Part shown: positions 10,465-18,506 of the stretch, piece after piece
How positions within the stretch are numbered: the first letter of the stretch is position 1
Layout of the letters: the number at the start of each line of letters is the position of its first letter
DNA from: Clostridium muellerianum
GTDB taxonomy: Bacteria > Bacillota > Clostridia > Clostridiales > Clostridiaceae
DNA length: 64,000 nucleotides
Reading direction: 5' to 3'
NCBI RefSeq assembly: GCF_012926525.1
Contig: NZ_JABBNI010000047.1
Location: forward strand, 124,001-188,000
Notes under the pieces: generated by a model
The model's input: the letters and a program-made list of their open reading frames with translations, nothing else
Told to the model about the DNA's origin: nothing
Database searches by the model: none
Program-made: the position numbers and the translations under genes

Positions 10465-10719
10465 GAAGTTTTGATTTTAACTTTTACTACGAGATATAGA
10501 ATAAGCGTTTACTCACTGCTAAATATTTTTAATTAGTCTAAAGCTCAAAGTTCAGGAAAACCTAAGAACTTTGCCAAACTCGGTTCCCTCAGACAGGGCT
10601 AAAGTTCTAAGGCTTTCCTGAACTCCTCGCTAAGACTAATAAAAAAACAATTTAGCTAATGTGAGTAAACGCTTATTCTATATCCCTACGTAAAAGTTAA
10701 AATCAAAACTAGTAACTTC
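10465..10719. repeat. Long palindromic hairpin element P1
   Basis: About 255 bp that folds back on itself almost end to end. The outer arms are GAAGTTTTGATTTTAAC... and ...GTTAAAATCAAAAC. The next block is AATAAGCGTTTACTCAC / GTGAGTAAACGCTTATT, then an inner GTTCAGG...CCTGAAC stem around a short loop near 10580-10610. A second copy (P4, 49303-49557) is present in opposite orientation, judged by the asymmetric loop. No ORF lies within it. The homology to P4 starts slightly further out, near 10448. Confidence 0.85.
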
Positions 10720-11447
10720 AGTTGTATACATTTAGTTGCATTGCTATAGATAATTTTTAAATCAAAATTGTATTTAATTCTAAATTATAACACTTAAAGA
10801 TTAAGGCGAAGCCTGTTGTTTAATATATTAATTTTATGTAGAAGCTATTTTTTATTTTATAGAAATATCCCGAAAGAGATTAATAGTTTAGACAGTTTTT
10901 TATTAAATGATTTGTATGTTCTGATATAAGAAATTGTGTTATTAATGAATTTTGATTTCTTAAATGAAGCAAGTGTTCCTGAACAACATATATATTTTCA
11001 TTCCTATTATCTTAAAAGCGTAGCTTTTATAATAATTACTTTTTATCTATATATTTTAAGTTATTTATTTTAATCATAATCTAAGGCGTAGACTGCAAAT
11101 AGTAGCAATTTTATTAATTGTATACTACATAAAAATGCAAACTCTTTTCAAGATGTTTTTATCAAATAGTTCTTAAAGTCCAAATTTCCACTGTATCCTT
11201 GCATCGTATTATTTTTATAATCTTATGTAAATGATTACAAAGTAAATGCCAATGATATTATTTGAAAATCAGATAATGTAGTGTTAAAAATTTCTCTGAT
11301 TTCTATAGGAGGATAAAGAAAGTTTTGGACAAACTTATCCAATGCAATCACGAAGTATTTCTCTAGTTTTTTCTAGGAGATTCATCTCCCGTATTTGTAC
11401 ACTCAGAAAATTTTATTTATATAGGTATTTCAATTCACGCTAGGACA
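10720..11447. other. Non-coding stretch with shared small-hairpin tail modules
   Basis: No credible ORF. It contains AAGGCGAAGCCT (10801-10812), which with its flank (ATTCTAAATTATAAC before, TGTTGTTTAATATATT after) recurs near 34425-34483. It also holds AAGCGTAGCTTTTATAATAA and, about 70 bp later, CTAAGGCGTAGACTG (11017-11105), recurring in direct orientation at 49079-49158. The GCG(A/T/C)AGC cores make tiny stems with three-base loops. The rest (11110-11440) shows nothing I can identify. Confidence 0.5.
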
Positions 11448-11541
11448 TAGGGGTGGACATGCTTCTAACGTTTGACTGTAAGTACAAGCATTAAAAAGAC
11501 TTGTATTTACAGCTACGTTACAAGGCAAGTCCACCTCTGTT
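11448..11541. other. Structured inverted-repeat element
   Basis: Outer arms AGGGGTGGACATGC / GCAAGTCCACCTCT and inner arms CTGTAAGTACAAG / CTTGTATTTACAG enclose a short A-rich loop. The intervening segments pair less well. It could be a small RNA or another palindromic element; no T-run follows closely and no second copy was found in the window. Confidence 0.45.
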
Positions 11542-11751
11542 GATATTATTGTTTTATGTAGGTTGTGTAAAATTAACGTATATCATATGTTATTGGGTAA
11601 TCTTTAATGCAAAGGTAAATTAATTTTGTCTTGTAAATATAAGTATCAATATGGATTAATATGGTATAATTTGATTAGAAATATTATAACGTATGTAATT
11701 TTTGATTATAGTAATTATGTCTATAATGTGTAGTTAAATGGGGGATGGAAA

Positions 11752-13608
11752 ATGAAAAGAAGGACAACAGTAAAAGATATTTACATTGGAAAACCTGATG
11801 CGCGTGATGAAATAAATTTTGAGGGGTATGAAAATTTTATAAAAAGCTTTGTAATGCCTCCAAACTTTGATTTTAATGGTCTTTTAAAAGGAAATAAGTG
11901 CTTTGTAAGAGGTTATAAAGGAACAGGAAAAACGGCACTTCTATATTTTCTAGATACAAAAATTAAGGAGGAAGACCAAGCAGCATGCTCATCATATATT
12001 TTCTTTAAGGGTGAGTATGGAAGTGTTCAGAGACAGCAATTAGATAATATATCAAAAAAAATAGTTAGTTCAATGATTATACAAAATGAAGATTTAATAA
12101 ATGAACAAGATTTTGAGTATATTTGGAGATGGATATTATATAGACGAATTATTGAAGATAATGAAGAAAATAACTGTGGCATTTTTATGGAGGATGATCA
12201 CTGGAGGAAGTTTAAGCATATTATTAGTTTGATTTTACCAGAAAAGACTGCTAACAAATTATTAAGTATACCAAGAAAAATTAAGATAGGATTAGGCTAT
12301 TCAGTTGATGCTTTAGGAAAATCTACAATTACTCCAGAAGTATTATTAGACTTCGATGAAAAAAATAATATAAAGGAATATTCTTTATTTATTAAGTTAA
12401 TTGATGATGCTACTGAGGAATTATTATTACTAAAGCGTAGTGATATACCTTACTATATATTTGTAGATGAATTAGAGGCATTTTACGCAGAAAAAGCAAT
12501 TTTAAAACGAGATTTAAGAATGCTCCGAGATTTAATAATTACCACAAAATTTATAAATAATATTTTTGTAAATTCAAGTTTTAGCAATACTAAAATAATT
12601 TGTTCAATTAGAACAGAAATACTTAATAGTATAAGTAGATTTATACCAGCAAAAGAAATTAATAAGGTTACATCAGGGTTTGAATGTCCTTTAATATGGG
12701 ATTATAACAATACTAATTCATATAGTCATCCTATATTTGAAATATGGTTAAAAAGAATTGAGATGTCTGAGAAAAAGAATGGAGTGAATTATAAATCAAA
12801 AGAAGAGATATATAAAAATTGGTTTGAAGAGGAAATTGATGGAGTTCCTGTTGTAAACTATATACTAAATTATAGCTGGAGTAAACCTAGAGATATTGTT
12901 AGATTTTTAGATGCTGCAAAAAATAGCTTACACTCAAACAGCACATCTTACACACAAGCTGTATTTGATGCAAGTTTAAAAGAGTACTCTAGAAAAAGTT
13001 TAGAAGAGGTTGAAGAAGAATTAAATGCATTGTATTCACCAGAAGAAAAAGAGATAATACTTAGTTGTTTAAGAGGATTTAAACCAAGGTTTACATATAA
13101 TGAGTTAAAGGATAGGATTTCTAGGTATTTTGAAAATACAATTTTACAAGTTGAACTTGTAAATATTTTAAAAGATTTATACAGGATAGGAATAATTGGT
13201 AATTATTCCGTATCTTCTAAAACTTATAGGTGGCAACATAAAGGAAGTGATGGTATTGTATTAGATGATGATTGGTCAATAGAGGTACATAGAGCATTAC
13301 AAAAGGAGTTGTCGTTATATTCAAAGTACGGAAAAAGCCAAAAGTATTTTGATAATGTTCAACATTTATTTAAAGAAGGTGATATTGTTAAAGTTGGTGT
13401 AGTTAAAATTGTACCAGGATTTCTTATAGTTACATTTGAAGCAGATTCAATCGTATATAGAGGTAGTATTCATATTAGCCAATTGGCAGATTATTATATA
13501 GATGATATTTTTCTTTTTGCAGCTATAGGTGATACATTCATAGCAAAAATATTGAATTATGATCCAAATCATGCTAAATGGAATTTAACTTTAAAAGGAA
13601 TTGATTAG
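11752..13608 (+). CDS. Orphan P-loop ATPase with C-terminal S1 RNA-binding domain
   Basis: A 618-residue cytosolic protein. A P-loop NTPase module has Walker A GYKGTGKTA (near residues 54-62) and a Walker B-like YYIFVDELEAFY (near 234-245), and resembles the P-loop ATPases annotated as the Sll1717 family. A helical middle region includes SWSKPRDIVRFLDAA, typical of STAND/ORC-like ATPases, then a winged-helix-like stretch, and residues 543-616 read as an S1/OB domain (EGDIVKVGVVKIVPGFLIV ... GSIHISQLADYY). The start ATG follows GGGGGATGG; an extended -10 TGGTATAAT lies at 11662-11670. It stands alone in an island bounded by repeats, a setting common for defence genes; function unknown. Confidence 0.7.
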   Translation: MKRRTTVKDIYIGKPDARDEINFEGYENFIKSFVMPPNFDFNGLLKGNKCFVRGYKGTGKTALLYFLDTKIKEEDQAACSSYIFFKGEYGSVQRQQLDNISKKIVSSMIIQNEDLINEQDFEYIWRWILYRRIIEDNEENNCGIFMEDDHWRKFKHIISLILPEKTANKLLSIPRKIKIGLGYSVDALGKSTITPEVLLDFDEKNNIKEYSLFIKLIDDATEELLLLKRSDIPYYIFVDELEAFYAEKAILKRDLRMLRDLIITTKFINNIFVNSSFSNTKIICSIRTEILNSISRFIPAKEINKVTSGFECPLIWDYNNTNSYSHPIFEIWLKRIEMSEKKNGVNYKSKEEIYKNWFEEEIDGVPVVNYILNYSWSKPRDIVRFLDAAKNSLHSNSTSYTQAVFDASLKEYSRKSLEEVEEELNALYSPEEKEIILSCLRGFKPRFTYNELKDRISRYFENTILQVELVNILKDLYRIGIIGNYSVSSKTYRWQHKGSDGIVLDDDWSIEVHRALQKELSLYSKYGKSQKYFDNVQHLFKEGDIVKVGVVKIVPGFLIVTFEADSIVYRGSIHISQLADYYIDDIFLFAAIGDTFIAKILNYDPNHAKWNLTLKGID

Positions 13609-13864
13609 TATAATATAAAATTAAATTAAATATTATACTTTTCAAATCGGTAAAATAAACTTTAAAAGACATAGGTATCCATAGATTGACTATGATAACA
13701 CAATTATTAGAATATAAATGAATCATTAGGCTAATAATTGGTAGTTCAATGCCTTGCAGGCCCTATTTAATAAAATTTAGCAAGTGACATAATAGTAAGT
13801 AACTGCCAAGTAAAGATTATTTATATAATCTACAGACAAATAGCAATTTTGTGAGGAAAAATAC

Positions 13865-14131
13865 ATGATGATAAAAATAAATGATAATAAAGGTGAATTG
13901 ATACAAAACTTAGATAAGTTGCACACAACCGAATTGGGAGTTGGACGAATTAAAAAAAATCTTTTTTTAAATGTGGACAATGTAGTAAAATGGTGTAGCG
14001 ACAAAATATTAGATTCCAATGCCACAATAGCTAGAAAGGGTAAAAACTGGTATGTAACCATAGATAACTGTGAAATAACAATTAATGCTTATAGTTATAC
14101 CATTATTACCGCTCATAAAATAAAGAAATAG
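13865..14131 (+). CDS. DUF3781 family small protein
   Basis: An 88-residue protein of unknown function. The core LDKLHTTELGVGRIKKNL followed by DVVKWC-like NVVKWCSDKI and a basic segment with NWYVTIDNCEITINAYSYT matches what I know of DUF3781, small proteins found singly in Firmicutes. ATG at 13865 (or 13868) is preceded by GTGAGGA. No membrane segment or signal peptide. It is monocistronic within the accessory island, with about 250 bp before and 180 bp after it. A role in nucleic-acid chemistry is only a guess. Confidence 0.65.
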   Translation: MMIKINDNKGELIQNLDKLHTTELGVGRIKKNLFLNVDNVVKWCSDKILDSNATIARKGKNWYVTIDNCEITINAYSYTIITAHKIKK

Positions 14132-14313
14132 ATTTGGTTTCTCATAGAAGATTAAATAAATTCCACTTTTAGGTTGAGTAATATAAATAATAATTTATTT
14201 AAAAATGAATAGAACATAAATTGTGTTTGAGTATATTGAAACATACTGCTTAATTAGATATAATATTGATAATAATAAATAAAAAAGATAAAAATAAGGT
14301 AAGGTTAATGGTA

Positions 14314-15126
14314 ATGAATAAAACTTTAAAAGAGCTAAATCTTGAAGATGATTTTTTGTTTGCAAAAGTTATGAGTGATAAACAGATTTGTAAAGAATTG
14401 TTGGAAAGGATTTTAGAAATTGATATAGAAAAAGTTGAAATGGTAGAGGAGCAGAAAACCATAGATTTATTGCTTGAAAGTAAAGGCATCAGGCTTGATG
14501 TTTATGTTAGAGATGAAAATAATACAATCTATAATGTAGAAATGCAGCGAGGAAAGCATAAAAACTTACCTAAAAGACTAAGATATTATCAAGGAAGTAT
14601 TGATTTAGATTTAATAAGTAAAGGTGAAGATTATAGAAAACTTACAAAAAGTTATATAATATTCATATGCACATTTGATTTGTTCAATAAAGGACGTCAT
14701 AAATATACTTTTGAAAACATATGCCTAGAAGATAATAGTATAATATTAAAGGATGAAGCACAAAAAATAATATTAAATACAAAAGGAATCATGAATGATT
14801 TGAGTGAAGAATTGTTAGAATTTCTTAAATATGTAGAAAATTCAACAGATGATACAGTAAAGCAGTCTAAAGGAAATCTTGTTAAAAGTATACATAAAAG
14901 GGTACAGAAAGTTAAAAATGATATTTCAGTGGAGGTGGAATTCATGACTTTATTGGAAAGAGATAGAGAAAAAATTGAAGAAGGAAGAGAAGAAGCAATA
15001 AAACAACTTATATTGAAACAGTACAGTAAAGGACTTTCTATAGAATATATTGCAGAAATAAATGAATTTGATCTTGAGTATGTAAGGGATATAGTAAAAA
15101 ATAATGCACCTAAAATTAATAATTAA
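14314..15126 (+). CDS. Rpn family recombination-promoting nuclease / PD-(D/E)XK transposase-like protein
   Basis: About 270 residues. Starts with MNKTLKELNLEDDFLFAKVM, the typical beginning of this family (PDDEXK_2/Rpn). The nuclease signature is visible: D62 in GIRLDVYV and E76-x-Q78 in YNVEMQ, followed by LPKRLRYYQGSIDLDLISKGEDY. The C-terminal third is charged and helical. The frame opens upstream at 14266, but the ATG at 14314 has an AAGGT site at a better distance. Such proteins are DNA nucleases linked to horizontal transfer or phage defence; they are also often simply domesticated. A terminator follows at 15149. Confidence 0.8.
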   Translation: MNKTLKELNLEDDFLFAKVMSDKQICKELLERILEIDIEKVEMVEEQKTIDLLLESKGIRLDVYVRDENNTIYNVEMQRGKHKNLPKRLRYYQGSIDLDLISKGEDYRKLTKSYIIFICTFDLFNKGRHKYTFENICLEDNSIILKDEAQKIILNTKGIMNDLSEELLEFLKYVENSTDDTVKQSKGNLVKSIHKRVQKVKNDISVEVEFMTLLERDREKIEEGREEAIKQLILKQYSKGLSIEYIAEINEFDLEYVRDIVKNNAPKINN

Positions 15127-15148
15127 AAAATTTTGCATGATAAAAAAT

Positions 15149-15184
15149 TACTGATGGGATAATTCTCGTCAGTATTATTTTTGC
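15149..15184 (+). terminator. Intrinsic terminator after the Rpn nuclease
   Basis: Stem TACTGATGGGA / TCTCGTCAGTA with a four-base loop, then TTATTTTT. Confidence 0.75.
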
Positions 15185-15392
15185 TTATAATCTCTTTTGT
15201 TAAATTTGAGTAAAAGGGTGAAAGCTTTTTTTAAAATAGCAAGTGTAATATTTATCCAACACGCTATAATACTAACTGAAAGATAAAATTAAGGCTTAAT
15301 ATTATAAATAGTAAGTTCATTCCATAAGTAACAAAGATAAGTTTATAAATAATGAATACAATTCAAATACTGATTTTAAAGATTTAGCAAGT

Positions 15393-15460
15393 GAGTCCAG
15401 CAAAGCATGCACTCACAAAGGGGTCAGGCACTTGTAAGGAAATGTAAAAGGTTCTATAGA
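15393..15460. repeat. REP-like remnant
   Basis: A small hairpin GTGAGT...ACTCAC (15391-15416) is followed by GGGGTCAGGCACTTG, a string that resembles REP sequences seen next to transposase genes in clostridia. No transposase is left. The rest of 15185-15475 shows nothing further. Confidence 0.3.
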
Positions 15461-15475
15461 AATTCAAGATATTAG

Positions 15476-15616
15476 TTAAAGAAAGCTTTTGAATTTCAAG
15501 CTATGAGGTATGCTGCAAGTTATTCTGAAATTAAAACTACTGTGGATTTAGTTGATAAAAGGTTTGTTTCTTACATTGAAAAATTAATGGATATTTTAAT
15601 TGATATGGAACTATAG
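15476..15616 (+). pseudogene. C-terminal remnant of an unidentified protein, possibly a nuclease
   Basis: Open frame of about 46 codons with no start and a stop just upstream. It reads FEFQAMRYAASYSEIKTT, then DLVDKRFVSYIEKLMDIL and ends at TAG 15614-15616. The FEFQAMRYAA string recalls conserved segments of DUF91/RecB-like nucleases, but I cannot assign it firmly. No ribosome site. It is probably what is left after a deletion, next to the REP-like sequence. Confidence 0.35.
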
Positions 15617-15736
15617 AATAATTATGTAAATAAGATTATGTGACTGAGTAAAAAGTAGGAAAATAATATATTAGCTATACATATGTATTTTTTTTTACAA
15701 TATCGGTATGTAATATAATCATAGGGAGGTGTTAAT

Positions 15737-16141
15737 ATGGAGTTAACAGGAAAATATAATGAAAATCAAATAAAAGCCTATATTTATGATAACAGATACA
15801 AAATAGGATCTAATCTTCTTGATTTTATTAAAGATAATGGATATACAAAATCATCAATTTCAAAACTAACAGGTATTTCAAGGGCAATTATTGATAAATT
15901 AATTAAAGGTGAAATAGATAACAATACAACACTTAAAAGTCATATAGATAAGATAGTTACAACTTTTAATATAGATATTGAACAGTTAATAAATTATAAG
16001 CACCTAGAATTAGAGAACACTGATAGAATGGTTGCGTTCGATAATTCACTAGATGAATATGAAGTAAGTGACAAAGCTAAAAAAATGTTTAATTTCTTAA
16101 ATGATATAGTAGACCTTTATGAAGTCTATAGTGATAGGTAA
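15737..16141 (+). CDS. XRE-like helix-turn-helix DNA-binding protein
   Basis: A 134-residue protein. Residues about 33-60 form an XRE-type helix-turn-helix (TKSSISKLTGISRAIIDKLI) after a short N-terminal extension, followed by NIDIEQLINYKHLE and an acidic helical tail. The ATG follows GGGAGGTG, with TATAAT at 15714-15719. The next small ORF begins 10 bp after the stop. This layout, a regulator in front of a truncated ORF and an AAA ATPase operon, suggests the regulator of a toxin-antitoxin or abortive-infection module. DNA target unknown. Confidence 0.7.
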   Translation: MELTGKYNENQIKAYIYDNRYKIGSNLLDFIKDNGYTKSSISKLTGISRAIIDKLIKGEIDNNTTLKSHIDKIVTTFNIDIEQLINYKHLELENTDRMVAFDNSLDEYEVSDKAKKMFNFLNDIVDLYEVYSDR

Positions 16142-16151
16142 GGTGATAGAT

Positions 16152-16259
16152 ATGTCTAAATATATAACCTCTGATAATTTAAATGAAGTAATGGAAGCAA
16201 TTCAAGCAGCAAAGCGGACATTTATTAAAAGGTTAACTATCTGCTGTAATGCTCAATAA
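16152..16259 (+). pseudogene. 35-codon stub ORF after the XRE gene
   Basis: ATG at 16152 behind AGGTGATAG, translationally coupled to the regulator gene. It reads MSKYITSDNLNEVMEAIQ, then AAKRTFIKRLTICCNAQ and stops. The length and the abrupt end with no domain suggest that only the first part of a longer gene survives, although a real small peptide cannot be excluded. Confidence 0.4.
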
Positions 16260-16358
16260 AATTTTGAAGTAAAAAAATTACATTTTAAATAAAATTAAGT
16301 GTAAAAAGTATACATTTTATTTGACTTTGGATATAATATATATAGGAAGGTGATTAGA

Positions 16359-17498
16359 ATGTTAACAAAAATAGAAATTGAAAACTTTAAATCCTTCAAA
16401 AATAAAACAATAGTGGATTTTAAAAGTACTAATTATAAAATTTTAAAGGAAAGAAATGTATCACAAGATGGCATATTAAAAGGCGGTATATTTGTAGGAG
16501 CTAATGCTTCTGGTAAAACCAATATAATATTATCGTTAAGATTATTATTAGAATTACTATTTGGTGAAAAATTAACTAATATTAGTACTTATAAGTGTTT
16601 GTTTTCTGAAAATGATAACATAAAGTTTTATTATGAATTTCAATTTGATGAAGATATTATTGAATATAAAATTGAATACGATACAAGGAAAAGGTTTATG
16701 CTTGAAACATTATTAGTAAATAATAAAATTGTCCTAGACAGAATGGGAGAAAATGCAAAATCATATATTACAGATAATCAAATTTTTAATGATGTAGATA
16801 AGAATTCTCTGCTGTTAAGGTCAATATACTTTAACACGAAGTTTATGAGCAATGATATTTTAAAAAAGTGGTTTAGGTATTTATTAAATTCGGTCTATTT
16901 AGATGCTTTTCTTAGAATAGGAGTAAATCCTTCGAATAATAGTTTGGGGTTAAAAGAATATCTAGAAAATAATGGCATAGAAGATATTAATAGCTTTTTT
17001 AGAGAATATAATTTTAATCAAATAATAGAATACTCAGAAACAAGTATTGGAAATTTAATTTCTATAGATACTGAAGGTGAAAAAAACATTTTCTTTAAAA
17101 GAGAAGAAATTGGTGAGCCTATACCATTTGCAATGGAATCATTGGGAAATAAAAATTTATTGAGTATGCTGCCATCATTTTTTCATGTTATAAAAAATGG
17201 AGGTATGCTAATTATAGATGAATTTAGTAGTGCCTTTCACAATAAATTAGAGGAGTTATTGATTAGATATTTTATGGAAAAATCAAAGAAATCTCAAGTA
17301 TTTATAGTTTCTCATTCAACCAATTTATTATCAAACAGTATTTTTAGACCGGATCAAGAGTATGCTGTGGAATTTAAGGGAAACGATGGGAGTGTAATAA
17401 ATAGATTTTCCAACGAAAAACCGAGGGAAGCTCAAAACATAGAAAAAATGTATGTTAGTGGTGTTTTTGGCGGAAAGCCGGTGTACGAAGATGAGTAA
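16359..17498 (+). CDS. AAA family ATPase, RloA/AbiL-like
   Basis: A 379-residue ABC/SMC-related ATPase. The N-terminus MLTKIEIENFKSFKNKT is the usual start of this group. Walker A GANASGKTN is at 47-55, a signature-like ESLGNKNLL near 260, Walker B MLIIDEF at 282-288 and the switch histidine in FIVSHST near 318. The C-terminus (MYVSGVFGGKPVYEDE) matches the ATP-binding subunits of RloAB/AbiL-type abortive-infection systems. A GTG at 16350 is in frame, but it overlaps the AGGAAGG ribosome site, so the ATG at 16359 is used. The gene overlaps the start of a broken partner ORF by eight bases. Confidence 0.75.
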   Translation: MLTKIEIENFKSFKNKTIVDFKSTNYKILKERNVSQDGILKGGIFVGANASGKTNIILSLRLLLELLFGEKLTNISTYKCLFSENDNIKFYYEFQFDEDIIEYKIEYDTRKRFMLETLLVNNKIVLDRMGENAKSYITDNQIFNDVDKNSLLLRSIYFNTKFMSNDILKKWFRYLLNSVYLDAFLRIGVNPSNNSLGLKEYLENNGIEDINSFFREYNFNQIIEYSETSIGNLISIDTEGEKNIFFKREEIGEPIPFAMESLGNKNLLSMLPSFFHVIKNGGMLIIDEFSSAFHNKLEELLIRYFMEKSKKSQVFIVSHSTNLLSNSIFRPDQEYAVEFKGNDGSVINRFSNEKPREAQNIEKMYVSGVFGGKPVYEDE

Positions 17499-17613
17499 AA
17501 TTACTTTTGCTAATAATAGTAGAGGATTAAGTAGGATAAGAAAATACGAACAATTTATTGAAACACTGCATTATTCAATTTTGAATTTTGGAGTGTTTTT
17601 AGTTACTTTTTAG
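17491..17613 (+). pseudogene. Truncated partner gene of the AAA ATPase
   Basis: ATG 17491 overlaps the ATPase stop (ATGAGTAA), the classic arrangement of a coupled two-gene system. The frame reads MSKITFANNSRGLSRIRK, continues YEQFIETLHYSILNFGV and stops after 40 codons. The last codons run through a terminator hairpin (17562-17600), so only the first 20 or so residues look native. In RloAB/AbiL systems the second gene encodes an effector of over 200 residues; it appears to be deleted here. Confidence 0.5.
17562..17605 (+). terminator. Intrinsic terminator after the AAA ATPase module
   Basis: AACACT...AGTGTT outer stem and ATTCAA/TTGAAT inner stem, followed by TTTTT. It overlaps the 3' end of the stub ORF, probably the native terminator brought close by a deletion. 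Confidence 0.65.
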
Positions 17614-17810
17614 AATTATATTTTAATGCTCATATATAAAAATAAATATATAGATTTATAATGCAAACATTATGTAAAGAAACAAATAAATGCTGATTTT
17701 AAAGATTTGTTAAAAGTAAATTTAAAAACCATGTAAAATTTAAGTATAATATAGTAGAATATAATTATTGATATTGACTGATATTTTTAAAAGATCGGAG
17801 TGAGGTAATT

Positions 17811-18362
17811 ATGAAAAAGGTTGAGGAAAAGATTTTATATAAAGCTAAATGGTTAGCATTAAAGCAAACAACCTATAAAAGTGAAAATGGGGAAACTGTA
17901 AATTGGGAAAGCATAGAGAGAACTAATACTAGTAATACTGTAGTTATAATACCTAAGCTTGTTCCATCAAATAGATATTTAATGATAAAACAATATCGTC
18001 CAGCTATAAATAATTATGTTTTAGGATTTCCAGCAGGACTTGTGGAAGGTGAAGATTTAGAAAAAGAGGCTTTAAGAGAACTTAAAGAAGAAACAGGATA
18101 TGTAGGAAAAGTAAAAAGTATAAGTCCTATGCTGTATTCAAATGCGGCATTATTATCTGATACAGTACGTGTAGTTAATGTAGAAATTGATGAAACACTA
18201 GAGGAAAATTTAAATCCTAAGCAGCATCTTGAATCAGAAGAAGAGATAGAAGTTATTTTAGTAAATAGAAATAATTTGAAAAGTTTTATACTAGAGGAAC
18301 AGCAAAGAGGTACAGCAGTAGGCATGGGACCTTGGTATGCATTTTGTGAAGATAATAAATAG
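17811..18362 (+). CDS. Nudix hydrolase, probable ADP-ribose pyrophosphatase
   Basis: A 183-residue cytosolic hydrolase that would split ADP-ribose or a related nucleoside diphosphate sugar. The Nudix box is clear (EGEDLEKEALRELKEETGY, near residues 80-98), preceded by FPAGL as in ADP-ribose pyrophosphatases. QYRPAINNYVLGFPAG is the usual dimer/substrate region. The box loop after the first glycine is one residue shorter than the textbook pattern. ATG at 17811 follows GGAGTGAGG. It is monocistronic, between the accessory island and the sensor kinase. The exact substrate is inferred from the family. Confidence 0.85.
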   Translation: MKKVEEKILYKAKWLALKQTTYKSENGETVNWESIERTNTSNTVVIIPKLVPSNRYLMIKQYRPAINNYVLGFPAGLVEGEDLEKEALRELKEETGYVGKVKSISPMLYSNAALLSDTVRVVNVEIDETLEENLNPKQHLESEEEIEVILVNRNNLKSFILEEQQRGTAVGMGPWYAFCEDNK

Positions 18363-18473
18363 TAATCTTTATATAAAAGGTTCAATTATTTAAAAATTAA
18401 AAGCATCACTGTTAATTAATGTGTATTATATTATGAGATAATATAAGCATTTGATTTTTTATATGGCATATAA

Positions 18474-18503
18474 TTAAGCACAGGTTATGCTATCTGTGCT
18501 TAA
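18474..18503. terminator. Hairpin between nudix gene and sensor kinase
   Basis: TTAAGCACAG (18474-18483) pairs with CTGTGCTTAA (18494-18503) over a 10-base loop. It lies directly after the stop of the minus-strand kinase and can serve converging transcripts; T-runs are weak on both sides. Confidence 0.5.
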
Positions 18504-18506
18504 AAT

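Noticed and set aside
10493-10672. cre (CcpA) sites in the P1/P4 arms
   Set aside because: GTAAACGCTTATT resembles cre, but it occurs as a consequence of the palindrome arms and is not placed at a promoter.
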